Source of the DNA: Bacillota bacterium
GTDB lineage: Bacteria > Bacillota > Clostridia > Lachnospirales > Lachnospiraceae
Assembly: GCA_023409535.1 (NCBI GenBank)
Contig: JAEYGZ010000034.1
Coordinates: forward strand, 1-64,000
Direction of reading: 5' to 3'
DNA length: 64,000 nucleotides
This document shows positions 1 to 7,724 of the stretch, one piece after another. The stretch's first letter is position 1, and each line of letters starts with the position of its first letter. A program made the translations under genes and the position numbers. The notes beneath the pieces were generated by a model. It was not told the DNA's origin and ran no database searches. It worked only from the letters and a program-made list of their open reading frames with translations.

Positions 1-31
1 CCCTCCAGATATTCAACAAACTAGCGCAATG

Positions 32-47
32 TGTTGAGTTCTCAACA
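32..47. promoter_or_regulatory. Palindromic operator 1 upstream of the PanE-like gene
   Basis: The sequence TGTTGAGTTCTCAACA is a near-perfect palindrome (TGTTGAG, two bases, CTCAACA). Its outer half-sites, TGTTGA-N4-TCAACA, recur in operator 2, centred 80 bp downstream. Paired sites of this form fit a dimeric TetR-type repressor; the regulator itself is not in the window and may lie just upstream. Confidence 0.5.
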
Positions 48-110
48 GTTAGAACAATTATAACTATTGAAATTCTCACCACAAATCAGTATGCTCAGAA
101 TATCAAACAT

Positions 111-128
111 GTGTTGAAAAGTCAACAC
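111..128. promoter_or_regulatory. Palindromic operator 2 upstream of the PanE-like gene
   Basis: GTGTTGA-AAAG-TCAACAC is an 18-bp inverted repeat with the same TGTTGA-N4-TCAACA core as operator 1. It ends 23 bp before the start codon of the reductase gene, so a bound protein would block initiation or early elongation. Confidence 0.5.
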
Positions 129-151
129 GCGATTATTATGGGGGAAGCTTT

Positions 152-1084
152 ATGAAAATACTTTTCTTTGGACGCGGTGTCATTGGAACACAATATGCCT
201 GGGCGTTTGAAAATGCAGGCCATACGGTTGAGTTTTATGTTCGTGAAGGCAGGAAGGCACAATACGGCTCCTATGTAAACTTGGAACTATGGGATGCAAG
301 GCAAAGCAAAAAGGATCGAATAGTCAAAGAAAAATGGCCTATTGTAATGCATGAAGAAATAAAGGAAAATCACGACTATGACCTCATTTTTATGAGTGTC
401 AACCCAGAGCAGGTATCAAGTGCGGTAAAATACCTCGCGCCACGAGTTGGAAATGCAACAGTTCTTTTTTTCAATAACTTTTGGCAAGACCCTCAATCAG
501 CTGTTCAGCCGATACCGCTCAGTCAAATTGTTTATGGCTTCCCCGGTGCCGGTGGTGGATTTGAAGGAAACACTCTTTACGGCGGGCTTTACAAGACGGT
601 TCAGTTTGGAACATTTGAACCCGAGCCTACCAAAAGGGATTTAGCGGTTCGTAAGCTTTTTGCTCAGGCAGGCTTCAAGATAATGGTTCAAAAGGATGTA
701 AGAAGTTGGCTCTGGAATCACTTTGCGTTCAACGCTGCAATGGAAGTCGAAGTATTAAAAAGCGGCAGTTTTGAAAAAGTAATTTCCTCACGCGAAGCGC
801 TTGATGGATTAGGCCGGAACTTGAAAGAAATGATCCCTGTTCTGAAAGCAAAGGGCTCAAAACTTGATTTTTTAACAAAAGTGTTGAGCGGCCTGCCGCC
901 GAAAGTCGTTAGTTTTCTTATGAGTCACATTGTCTTTTCACCGAAAAGCATGTCCTATGCGCTTGTGGCGCATAACCACTTTAAAGTTGGCTATGCTGTG
1001 CAGGAAGTTATTACAGATGCCAGAAAGTACGGAATAAAGGCACCACGGCTTTACGATGTAGAAAGCTTAATTACGGAACAATGA
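152..1084 (+). CDS. Ketopantoate reductase (PanE/ApbA) family oxidoreductase
   Basis: A 310-residue cytoplasmic NAD(P)H-dependent oxidoreductase of the 2-dehydropantoate 2-reductase family. The N-terminus MKILFFGRGVIG carries the glycine-rich Rossmann dinucleotide loop (residues 7-12), and the C-terminal half from about residue 180 fits the helical ApbA C-terminal domain. True PanE reduces 2-dehydropantoate in pantothenate/CoA synthesis, but many clostridial paralogues of this size are unassigned reductases. The gene stands alone, with no panB or panC nearby, and is preceded by two TetR-type operators, which argues for an inducible reductase rather than housekeeping PanE. The ATG follows a GGGGGAAG ribosome binding site. 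Confidence 0.75.
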   Translation: MKILFFGRGVIGTQYAWAFENAGHTVEFYVREGRKAQYGSYVNLELWDARQSKKDRIVKEKWPIVMHEEIKENHDYDLIFMSVNPEQVSSAVKYLAPRVGNATVLFFNNFWQDPQSAVQPIPLSQIVYGFPGAGGGFEGNTLYGGLYKTVQFGTFEPEPTKRDLAVRKLFAQAGFKIMVQKDVRSWLWNHFAFNAAMEVEVLKSGSFEKVISSREALDGLGRNLKEMIPVLKAKGSKLDFLTKVLSGLPPKVVSFLMSHIVFSPKSMSYALVAHNHFKVGYAVQEVITDARKYGIKAPRLYDVESLITEQ

Positions 1085-1415
1085 ACAGATCCAAGAAAAA
1101 AGGACAATGACAAAAAGGCCTCCTATCGTAGAATAGTAACTACACCAGGAGGTCCTGTTTTGCTGTGGATAATGCAACTATTCATTCGATTAGATGTATT
1201 GAATTCGAAGAAGCATCAAAATATCCACATTTCACTTAGATATCATCTTTTTTATATCCTCAAGGGTCTCAATACTTATGGCTATCGCTAATGTGCTTAA
1301 ACCCCTTTATTTTCAACGCTTGACCTACGTTGAAGCAAGCAGCACTGAAGATTTTAGTCTTACCAGTTTCTATCTTTATACAGGAGCAGCGAAATAATTA
1401 TTTCATAAAGCATAA

Positions 1416-1460
1416 AATCCCTGCAATGCCTGTTGATTTAGGCTTGCGGGAATTTGTTTT
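1416..1460 (+). terminator. Probable intrinsic terminator upstream of padR
   Basis: An imperfect stem (AATCCCTGCAATGCCT with AGGCTTGCGGGAATT) with an 8-nt loop is followed by TGTTTTTAC. It would insulate the padR promoter from upstream transcription. Confidence 0.55.
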
Positions 1461-1488
1461 TACTTGAAAAATATTTTTCAAAAGGCTA

Positions 1489-1542
1489 TTGACATATACA
1501 GTTAGGCTATATATACTAAGACTATATAGTTAAACTGTATAG
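1489..1542 (+). promoter_or_regulatory. padR promoter with overlapping palindromic operators
   Basis: TTGACA (1489-1494), a 17-bp spacer and TATACT (1512-1517) form a near-consensus promoter. A 21-bp palindrome with one mismatch, CTATATAGTT-A-AACTGTATAG (1522-1542), covers the expected start of transcription. A weaker related element (TATACAGTTAGGCTATATA) lies between the -35 and -10. Both share TATA(C/T)AGTTA. This fits autorepression by the PadR protein encoded just downstream. Confidence 0.7.
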
Positions 1543-1568
1543 CGTTGCTATATGAAAAGAGGTGGACT

Positions 1569-1898
1569 ATGAATAGAGATAAAAATTTACCGCTTACGGA
1601 AACAGCTTATTATGTTCTGTTGGCGGTGAAGGAACCGGCTCACGGATATGCAATCATGCAAAAGGTTGAAGAAATGAGTAATGGGCAAGTCAGATTGGCG
1701 GCAGGAACACTGTACGGCGCGGTTGAAAATCTGCTGAATAAAGGGTTGATTACTTCCATTCCGAGTGACGATGTTCGGCGCAAGATATATGCTATTTCAG
1801 AAAAAGGGGAACAAATACTCCGCGCTGACTATCAGCGAATGGCTCATATGATGAGTATGACCGATTTAATATTGGAAAAAGGGGGTGAAACGAAATGA
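1569..1898 (+). CDS. PadR family transcriptional regulator
   Basis: A 109-residue winged-helix repressor of the small (subfamily 2) PadR type. Conserved elements are the start 'LPLTETAYYVLLAVKEPAHGYAI' region, 'AGTLYGAVENLLNKGLI' in the recognition helix and the wing 'RRKIYAISEKG'. The ATG at 1569 is chosen over an in-frame TTG at 1545 because AAAGAGGTGG sits at the right distance. The stop overlaps the next gene's ATG by 4 bp (ATGA), so translation is coupled to the DUF2812 and YhfC genes. In clostridia this trio is a recurrent cassette in which PadR typically represses its own operon, and the palindrome over its promoter supports this. Confidence 0.9.
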   Translation: MNRDKNLPLTETAYYVLLAVKEPAHGYAIMQKVEEMSNGQVRLAAGTLYGAVENLLNKGLITSIPSDDVRRKIYAISEKGEQILRADYQRMAHMMSMTDLILEKGGETK

Positions 1899-2500
1899 AA
1901 AAGTTTAAGTTAATTGCAGACTTTGAAAAGGAAGAACAATTTTTGAACGATATGGCTAAACAGGGATATCGTCTAAAAAAATACAATTCACTCGGCATGT
2001 ATACCTTTATGAACGCCGAACCGCAAAATTCGAGTTACGGAGTGGATTATCGCAAATTCACTAACAACGCGCATTTTGAGGAATATTGTACACTTTTTCA
2101 AGATGCCGGATGGGAGCATGTTTATGGCACTCGCCGCTCTGGTTCACAATATTTTCTGCCAATTTCGGGAAAGGTGCAAACAGACGACATATTCTCGGAT
2201 GAAGAATCAAAAGCGGGACGGTATAAAAGGTTTTCGGCGCAATGCTTTATCTCGCTGACGATGATGATTGTGTGGTTTATCATAATAATGCCGAATAAGT
2301 ATGCGCTTTGGGATGTAAAAAGCTGGTATTTTACTGATGGGCTTTGGAATATGACTGGTTCATTGTTTTGGAAAGCATTTCTGTTTGAAACGCCGTTTGT
2401 GATTTTGCGAGTTGTGCCACCCATCGTATTTTTGCTTTTGGCGGTTTTATATGGATACTGGGCGGTAAAAGCAAAGAACCTTTTAAGGAGCTATAAATAA
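1895..2500 (+). CDS. DUF2812 domain-containing membrane protein
   Basis: A 201-residue protein. The first ~110 residues match the DUF2812 signature as I know it (MKKFKLIADFEKEEQFLNDM at the start, then a GYRLKKY motif, a VDYRKF motif and 'FQDAGWEHVYGTRRSGSQYF'). The C-terminal half has two hydrophobic segments, roughly residues 113-132 and 163-190, ending in a basic tail. It is the middle gene of the padR cassette, overlapping padR by 4 bp, and its TAA shares a base with the next ATG. DUF2812 proteins almost always follow a PadR gene; their biochemical role is not established. Confidence 0.85.
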   Translation: MKKFKLIADFEKEEQFLNDMAKQGYRLKKYNSLGMYTFMNAEPQNSSYGVDYRKFTNNAHFEEYCTLFQDAGWEHVYGTRRSGSQYFLPISGKVQTDDIFSDEESKAGRYKRFSAQCFISLTMMIVWFIIIMPNKYALWDVKSWYFTDGLWNMTGSLFWKAFLFETPFVILRVVPPIVFLLLAVLYGYWAVKAKNLLRSYK

Positions 2501-3274
2501 TGATACCTTCTTCAATCGTTTTCGCTTTTGTAATAGCAGCGATATTCACGGTAGCTGTGCCGATAGTTATTCTTATCGTTCTTGGAATGAAAAGAAAAAT
2601 AAGCGGTTTACCCTTGCTATTTGGTGCTGCGGCGTTCTTTTTGTCACAGGTTGTATTGCGTATGCCGCTTATGAGCATATTATTTGGGCAAAACTGGTAT
2701 CAAGCCTTCGCTGCACAGTTTTTCCTGCATGCATTATTCTTATCTTTCAGCGCAGGTTTGTTTGAGGAAAGTGCGCGTCTCGGCGGCGCACTCTTGCTGA
2801 AAAAGCACAGAAGCTATAAAGATGTAATAACCTTTGGCCTCGGACACGCTTTTTTGTGAAGTATTTATATTGGTTGGCATAGCTAATCTCAGTAACTCTC
2901 TATCATGTTTATTTATCAATAGCGGTAATGGATTATCCATGCTACCCTCCGAACAGATGGAAACAATGTTAGCGTGGCTGACAAATATAAACACAATGGA
3001 TGTCTATTTAGGAGTTTTGGAACGCTTTATAGCCGTAATCTTTCATATATTTGCAACCGTACTTGTGTTTAAGAGTGTGGCGAAAAAGAAAATCCATTAT
3101 TATTTTCTAGCAATACTTGTCCATACGTTATTCAATCTTTCGGCAGTATTGCTTGCACAATTTGCGGGGGGTGTAATATCAGAAATAGCGTTGTTAATCG
3201 TGGCGTTGGCAATGGGATTTTATGTGCTAAAACGCAAAGAGGATTTTACATTGTCGAATAAGAAAGTGAAATAA
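2500..3274 (+). pseudogene. YhfC-type intramembrane metalloprotease family gene, frameshifted
   Basis: Two consecutive reading frames (2500-2859 and, in another frame, about 2856-3274) together give a single ~257-residue polytopic membrane protein of the YhfC family, with an EES motif near residue 90 (FEESARLGG) and a downstream GLGHAF-CEVFILVGIANL segment. The break is in a run of six T at 2850-2855: with five T the frame reads straight through as GHAFCEVF. The gene is third in the padR-DUF2812 cassette. The two halves keep good coding quality, so the lesion is recent, a sequencing error in a homopolymer, or programmed slippage. Confidence 0.75.
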
Positions 3275-3334
3275 TTATCCTGTTCTTTGGGAGAGGACGC
3301 GGGTGCGGGGCGCATAGCCCCGTAAAACCTACAA

Positions 3335-3523
3335 TCAGCCGCGCATGCCATGGCAATTCGCTCTATTATTTTCTTCTACCTCTTTTGCCAAATCAATATA
3401 GGCTTGTTTTATTTGTTTTATTTGAGGTAATTCAATTAAAATACCTTTTTCCCAAGTTACTTCTGCCATTTTGTTGGATTTAGGAATTATCGTCGACAAC
3501 TCTACAATACGTAGCAATTCCAT
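3335..3523 (-). CDS. Doubtful small hypothetical protein
   Basis: A 62-codon frame starting MELLRIVELSTI, with AAAAGG just upstream of the ATG. It has a mixed, protein-like composition rich in Lys, Glu and Ile with no membrane segment. I do not recognise it. It has no partner gene, and its last residues come from the GC-rich block after yhfC, so it may be a fragment or chance frame. Confidence 0.2.
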   Translation of the reverse strand: MELLRIVELSTIIPKSNKMAEVTWEKGILIELPQIKQIKQAYIDLAKEVEENNRANCHGMRG

Positions 3524-3877
3524 TTGCCTTTTCACACCTTTACTTTTGTACCTACACCAATTTAATTTTCCCTATATGCCATGCTTTACTTAATAAACAT
3601 AATAGGAATTTGATGGTACTGTAGCATGATTGCTTTAAGAATTCCACTTTTCAATAGCAATAAACAAATTCTGTATTTTTATTTTCAAGTCCAGAATATT
3701 TGCAGAATTATATCTTTTAGACTCTTGGAATACTACAGAAGAAACTATATCATTGAATAAATCGTTTACTTGTACTCCAACTAGCGTAAATTAATAGAGT
3801 ACATTAAAAATAGCATTTCTAGTATTTATCATGAATTACTGAATTTCAAACAAAAAGTGATTTACACTAAGTAATTG

Positions 3878-3911
3878 ATCAGCACGAGATTTCGCTAAAT
3901 CTCGTGCTGAT
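3878..3911 (+). terminator. Strong hairpin, probable intrinsic terminator
   Basis: A perfect 15-bp stem (ATCAGCACGAGATTT and its complement) with a CGCT loop is followed by TGGTTTTG. No recognisable gene ends directly upstream, so it may mark the end of decayed DNA or of a read-through transcript. Confidence 0.6.
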
Positions 3912-3972
3912 TGGTTTTGAATTATCAAGATTATACCTTGTCGTCTTATATCAACGACTGTTTTGCATATGG

Positions 3973-4002
3973 TTGCACAATAAATGATAAATATGATATT
4001 AT
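3973..4002 (+). promoter_or_regulatory. Promoter of the small membrane protein gene
   Basis: TTGCAC (3973-3978), 18 bp, TATTAT (3997-4002). The -10 lies inside a short palindrome, ATGATATTATATCAT. Confidence 0.45.
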
Positions 4003-4031
4003 ATCATAAATAAGAATCTGGAGGTGTTAAT

Positions 4032-4235
4032 TTGAAAAACCATATTGGGAAAATAGTTCTATTTTTTTCACTTCTTTCATTTATATCTGTGGTAGTTATA
4101 TTTATATATGAGCTTTTTGGTAATATGTTATTCAATTGGCAATATACTCAGAATTTTCTCATGATTGGCTTGCTTATTGCAGGATCTATTTTACTCGCTC
4201 TATATCGGATTATTGATCTATTAGAACGTCGGTAA
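4032..4235 (+). CDS. Small two-segment membrane protein
   Basis: A 67-residue protein beginning at TTG (TTGAAAAACC) 6 bp after GGAGGTG. It has two hydrophobic stretches, about residues 8-28 and 40-59, and basic ends (MKNHIGK, LLERR), so it probably forms a membrane hairpin. The family is not recognised. It has its own promoter and stands alone. The clear ribosome binding site and flanking control signals are the main support for its being real. Confidence 0.55.
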   Translation: MKNHIGKIVLFFSLLSFISVVVIFIYELFGNMLFNWQYTQNFLMIGLLIAGSILLALYRIIDLLERR

Positions 4236-4270
4236 ACTCGAATCTATAACGCTTCTGAGTACAAAAAAGG

Positions 4271-4320
4271 GTTATGGTTTGACCAAAAATATAGCCTTTT
4301 TGGAGCCACTATACCATAAC
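4271..4320. repeat. Nested inverted repeat
   Basis: An outer pair GTTATGGT (4271-4278) with ACCATAAC (4313-4320) encloses an inner pair CCAAAAA (4283-4289) with TTTTTGG (4297-4303). It lies 36 bp after the small membrane gene and could be its terminator or the tip of a small palindromic element. Confidence 0.45.
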
Positions 4321-4444
4321 TATACATTAATTTTTTACCTAAAAACGAAAGCAAAGACATCAAAATTTAATGTTCTGGTACCTATGATTACAAAGTACTA
4401 AATTTAGCTCAATTAGCAAATAACCTTACTCCTGATTGCTCTTT

Positions 4445-4690
4445 CTATCTTTCCCACCTTCTGATAATCTTTTCAACCTCAGCAATCAATTGTTCCCTGT
4501 CCGGAATATAATAAGTATATTTTGAAGCAAAGATATTATTGGATAACCCGCCAAGCGCATATTCTGCTGTTAAGGCATCCTTATCTGTACATAAAATGAT
4601 TCCTATTGGCTTGTTATCATCCTCATCATTCACTTCTTTTTCATAATAATTCAAATACATATTCAGCTGACCTGCTGCTCCGGCATTAAC
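4445..4690 (-). pseudogene. 3' remnant of a DUF1016 (YhcG-type PDDEXK) nuclease gene
   Basis: The last ~80 codons, from 'AGAAGQLNMYLNYYEKEVN' through 'KPIGIILCTDKDALTAEYALGG', match the C-terminal end of DUF1016/YhcG nucleases. The preceding codons of the open frame (up to 4894) encode an unrelated hydrophobic stretch, and the family's N-terminal domain and catalytic PD-(D/E)XK core are missing. The gene reads leftward, so the lost 5' part would have lain where the IS66 element now sits. A non-functional scrap left by an IS-adjacent deletion is the simplest reading. Confidence 0.7.
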
Positions 4691-4939
4691 TTTGTCGTCT
4701 TTAGTTCGATTAGGACATAAGATCTCATATGATATCAGTTTCAACAGGACAACGCCGACACCCTCCGCAACAATACCTGTTCCAAGATAAACAATGACAG
4801 CCACTATTCTGCTTATAAAAGAACGTTGATATTGAAGCGTGTATAGAAATAAAATCGTAAAAAGCGTCAGAAGGTTAATAATTGGATTGTTCATTTGATT
4901 AGCTAATGTCCAGAAAAAGCCAAGATGGCTAGAATAAGA

Positions 4940-4961
4940 GTAAGCGGTAAATCATACGTAC
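4940..4961. repeat. IS66 left terminal inverted repeat
   Basis: GTAAGCGGTAAATCATACGT and two further bases; matches the complement of the right end at 19 of 22 positions. Confidence 0.85.
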
Positions 4962-4979
4962 CGACAACCAAAAAACAAA

Positions 4980-4998
4980 GCCGCCAGATGATGGCGGC
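4980..4998 (-). terminator. Terminator of tnpC inside the IS66 end
   Basis: On the minus strand GCCGCCA-TCATC-TGGCGGC is followed by TTTGTTTTTTGG. It lies 8 bp past the tnpC stop and would end transposase transcription before it leaves the element. Confidence 0.75.
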
Positions 4999-5005
4999 GT
5001 AGAAT

Positions 5006-6646
5006 TTATGGTTTTTGTTTTTTACATGATATAGGAAGCTCTTCTGACCACGGAAGCAGATCATCGAGAAAGTCTAGATTCTTGTCATCCATATGTTTTG
5101 GAATCTCGGTCAGCAGATGTTCAAAGTAGTTGTACGGTTTCAAGTAATTCGCTTTTGCAGTTTCTGCGATGCTGTAGATGATTGCGCTGGCTTTGGCTCC
5201 GTCGATGGTATCAATCAGGTGCCAGTTCGCTTTTCCGATACAGAACCCCCTAATGGCTCCTTCGGCAGCGTTATTATCAGCCGGGACGTTACCATCATCA
5301 AGAAATACCCTGAGGTATTTTTCCTGGTTAAGGCAGTATGTGAATCCTTTTCCGGTCTCTGATTTCGGAAGCACATCAGACTGGTGCTCTTTCATCCATG
5401 CAAAGAAAGCATCGACAAGTGGTTTTACCATCAGCTGTCGCTGTTGTTTCCGTTCTTTAGGTGTAAGGTTGTTTAACATACCTTCGATTTTATAGATAGC
5501 AGCGATCTGTTTTAGGGCATCGTTCGCCAGTGTCCCTTTCGCCTTCTCCTTTCCAAGTGTCTTTGTTACATTTGAAAAGTGTCGGCGGGCATGACTCCAG
5601 CAACCGGCAATCTTCAGATCCTCACGTTCTTTTTCAAGCGTGTGGTACACCTGATATCCATCGGTCACCACCGTGCCGCTGTAATCCTTAAGGAATTCCC
5701 TGGGATGGCTTGTATTCCGTGTACGCTGGTATTCATACAGTATAATAGGATCGGATTGATACATCTTCCCGGTACGGTAAACCCACATATAACTCTTGGA
5801 ACCAGCCGGCCTTCCGTCCTTACTTACTAACACGGGAGTTTCATCTGCCTGGAGGACACCCGATTTATAGAGTTCCCGGTGGAGCCTGTCGTACAGAAGG
5901 GACAGATACCGTTCCCCACACTGGATGGTCCAGTTTGCCATGACCTGTCGGGACAGCTGCACGTCATTACGTGCGAATTCTTGCTCCAGACGGTACAGGG
6001 GGATGGCATTGACGTATTTACTGTTCATGATTGCTGCTTCGAGTGACGGTGTAGCTATACTGTTACGCAGAAGATCTACAGGACGGTTGCCCCTGATGAT
6101 AGTCTGTCCATCCATCCCTGCATACACAGCCACATGATGTTCCTCTACTTCAAAGGAAGCAGGATGAAATGCAAGTCTTTTGTATACTTCATCCGGCAAC
6201 CGCTTCCACTTGGAACCCAGGCGGGAAAGAAGTTCCTCCTCGGATAGTTCATGAGGGATTATTTTTACCGGAAGATCCTTCAGATCCTGTTCACGCTTTC
6301 CTTTTGCTTTTTGGCGTGTATAGGGACTTGGGGTGATCTGTTCCAGCTCCGGTTCCAGAACATATTTATTCGTCATGACAGCCTCAGCTTCATTAAAGCA
6401 TTCGTCAAGACTGAGCTGACCTTCGAAATCCAGCCCTTCGGAGGAACGCCCGAACCGGTGCTGTTTTGAAATGTTCAGCTGTTCCAGCAAAAGATCCAGC
6501 TTCTGGTTCATCTGATCCAGTTGTTCTTTCTGGGCTGTGACGGTGCCGGCGAGCTCATCTGCCATAGACTGCATGGACAGGAACAGACTGATCAGTGCTG
6601 CTTTATTAAAACTATTCAGTTCGGCTTCAGAGTATTTTCTGTCCAT
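5006..6646 (-). CDS. tnpC: IS66 family transposase TnpC
   Basis: A 546-residue DDE transposase. Visible features are the N-terminal coiled coil (about 25-60), the RFGRSSE motif at 64-70, the catalytic acidic residues D268 in LQADETPV, D329 in VVTDGYQVY and E462 in NNAAEGAIRGF, and the GCWSHARRHF motif near 348-357. Length and order match intact IS66 transposases. The ATG at 6646 follows AAAGGATG. Transcription should come from the tnpA side, but a 300-bp gap with a large hairpin separates it from tnpB. Confidence 0.95.
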   Translation of the reverse strand: MDRKYSEAELNSFNKAALISLFLSMQSMADELAGTVTAQKEQLDQMNQKLDLLLEQLNISKQHRFGRSSEGLDFEGQLSLDECFNEAEAVMTNKYVLEPELEQITPSPYTRQKAKGKREQDLKDLPVKIIPHELSEEELLSRLGSKWKRLPDEVYKRLAFHPASFEVEEHHVAVYAGMDGQTIIRGNRPVDLLRNSIATPSLEAAIMNSKYVNAIPLYRLEQEFARNDVQLSRQVMANWTIQCGERYLSLLYDRLHRELYKSGVLQADETPVLVSKDGRPAGSKSYMWVYRTGKMYQSDPIILYEYQRTRNTSHPREFLKDYSGTVVTDGYQVYHTLEKEREDLKIAGCWSHARRHFSNVTKTLGKEKAKGTLANDALKQIAAIYKIEGMLNNLTPKERKQQRQLMVKPLVDAFFAWMKEHQSDVLPKSETGKGFTYCLNQEKYLRVFLDDGNVPADNNAAEGAIRGFCIGKANWHLIDTIDGAKASAIIYSIAETAKANYLKPYNYFEHLLTEIPKHMDDKNLDFLDDLLPWSEELPISCKKQKP

Positions 6647-6818
6647 TCCGGAGACATCCTTTGTTGTTTTGATACTTCTATTATAACCGATATCGGCTAT
6701 AAAAGCGAATGTCCGGATGGAACGGCTTCGTCATTATGACGGTGGATAAATACCTGAAAACTAAGAAAAGCAAGGGATTCAGAGAGGTTTTTTAACCGGT
6801 TATCCACCGGCAGTAAAA

Positions 6819-6855
6819 CGTGTTGGAACGTTATCACGTATAACGTCCCAACACG
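6819..6855. repeat. Large hairpin in the tnpB-tnpC gap of the IS66 element
   Basis: CGTGTTGG-AACGTTAT, a 5-nt loop CACGT and ATAACGT-CCCAACACG form a 15-16 bp stem with one bulge. It lies in the 300-bp non-coding gap (6647-6947) inside the element; no other feature was seen there. It has no T run on either strand. It may attenuate transcription into tnpC or be a structural site of the element. Confidence 0.6.
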
Positions 6856-6947
6856 GTATAGGAAGTGTGGATTAATACTTCCGGATCAAAGATGAGAGCG
6901 AAAAAGAAAAATAAATTTCTCTGTTTTGCACAATGGTTTCTGGCACT

Positions 6948-7307
6948 TTAAAGAATTGCTACGGACGAGATTTTTTGTATGGCTTTTTTCTGTTCCATCG
7001 TAAGACCTTCCATCAGCCATTTATACTGCTGGGGTGTCAGAGCTTTCATTTCGGTTTCGCTCCTGGGCCACTGGAACCGGCCTTTTTCAAGACGTTTATA
7101 CAGGAGTAAGAAACCGTCACCCTCGAACAGGAGTCCCTTAATCCGGTCTGTCCTCCTGCCACAGAAGAGGAACAGTATTCCTGTAAGAAAGGGATCAAGA
7201 TGAAAGCTGTTCTGAACCAGTGCTGCCAGACCATCGATGCCCAGCCGCATATCCGTATATCCACAGGCAAGGTACACCTGTGAAATGCCGGATGCATCAT
7301 TCAGCAT
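6948..7307 (-). CDS. tnpB: IS66 family accessory protein TnpB
   Basis: A 119-residue protein of the IS66 Orf2 (TnpB) family. Characteristic segments are 'YLACGYTDMRLGIDGLAALV', the 'LFLFCGRRTDRIKGLLFEGDGF' block and 'LEKGRFQWPRS'. It overlaps tnpA by 11 bp, which suggests coupled translation. TnpB is needed for full transposition of IS66 elements; its biochemical role is not settled. Confidence 0.95.
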   Translation of the reverse strand: MLNDASGISQVYLACGYTDMRLGIDGLAALVQNSFHLDPFLTGILFLFCGRRTDRIKGLLFEGDGFLLLYKRLEKGRFQWPRSETEMKALTPQQYKWLMEGLTMEQKKAIQKISSVAIL

Positions 7308-7638
7308 TTGTCACCGCCCGGATGGTTGATTCTATGAGATGTTGTGGCGTTGCAGAATTAACGCTGATCGTTACGGAACCTATTGATATCGTAAGCTCGG
7401 CCGAAAATGAGGAATGAAAAGATGATGGAATGCATTGTCCCGGAACACGGACAAAGCTAGCTTCCATAGAATCACATGCAGCCTCACGCACTTTCCGCAG
7501 CCAGTAGTAATAAGCATCTTTGCTTACGTTATTCTGCTGGCACCAGTCTTTGACCTTCAGGCCGCTGGACATACATTCCTGAACCAGCGCATTCCATTGA
7601 GTGAGCTTAACTTCTTTTGCGACTAATTGTGTATTCAT
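7297..7638 (-). CDS. tnpA: IS66 family accessory protein TnpA
   Basis: A 113-residue protein with an N-terminal helix-turn-helix-like region (residues 10-60, 'WCQQNNVSKDAYYYWLRKVRE'), typical of the first gene of IS66 elements, probably DNA binding. The ATG follows AAGGAGGTT. It is the promoter-proximal gene of the element; upstream lies an AT-rich stretch with a 13-bp repeat of TTTTTACACTTT type before the right terminal repeat. Confidence 0.93.
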   Translation of the reverse strand: MNTQLVAKEVKLTQWNALVQECMSSGLKVKDWCQQNNVSKDAYYYWLRKVREAACDSMEASFVRVPGQCIPSSFHSSFSAELTISIGSVTISVNSATPQHLIESTIRAVTNAE

Positions 7639-7724
7639 GAGAACCTCCTTAGTGAGTTTCGTGTAAAGTGTAAAAACTAGTACAACTTTTTACACTTTTT
7701 ACGATATTATCTCATGAATTGAAC

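Larger units (their letters stand above)
1085..1568. other. Intergenic region with two hairpins and the padR promoter
   Basis: No convincing gene was found here. A hairpin GGCCTCCT (1117-1124) with AGGAGGTC (1147-1154) followed by CTGTTTTG could end the reductase transcript. About 260 bp of AT-rich, stop-rich sequence follows and may be decayed DNA. A second hairpin with a T tail and the padR control region complete the interval. Confidence 0.4.
3275..4031. other. Gene-poor intergenic region
   Basis: A GC hairpin CGGGGC (3306-3311) with GCCCCG (3317-3322) follows the YhfC frame but has no T run. The middle is AT-rich with no supported gene except a doubtful 62-codon minus-strand frame. A strong hairpin (3878-3911) and the promoter of the next small gene are at the right end. 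Confidence 0.4.

Noticed and set aside
1269..1404. A ~45-codon minus-strand frame ('IKIETGKTKIFSAACFNVGQ') suggestive of a transposase tail
   Set aside because: Too short, no start or flanking element and no motif I can name.
4690..4894. Reading the frame 4445-4894 as one intact 149-residue membrane protein
   Set aside because: The hydrophobic first half and the DUF1016 C-terminal half do not belong together; the frame crosses a breakpoint.
5093..6739. Several open frames on the plus strand across the transposase region
   Set aside because: They lie wholly antisense to tnpC, have no ribosome binding sites and encode no recognisable protein.
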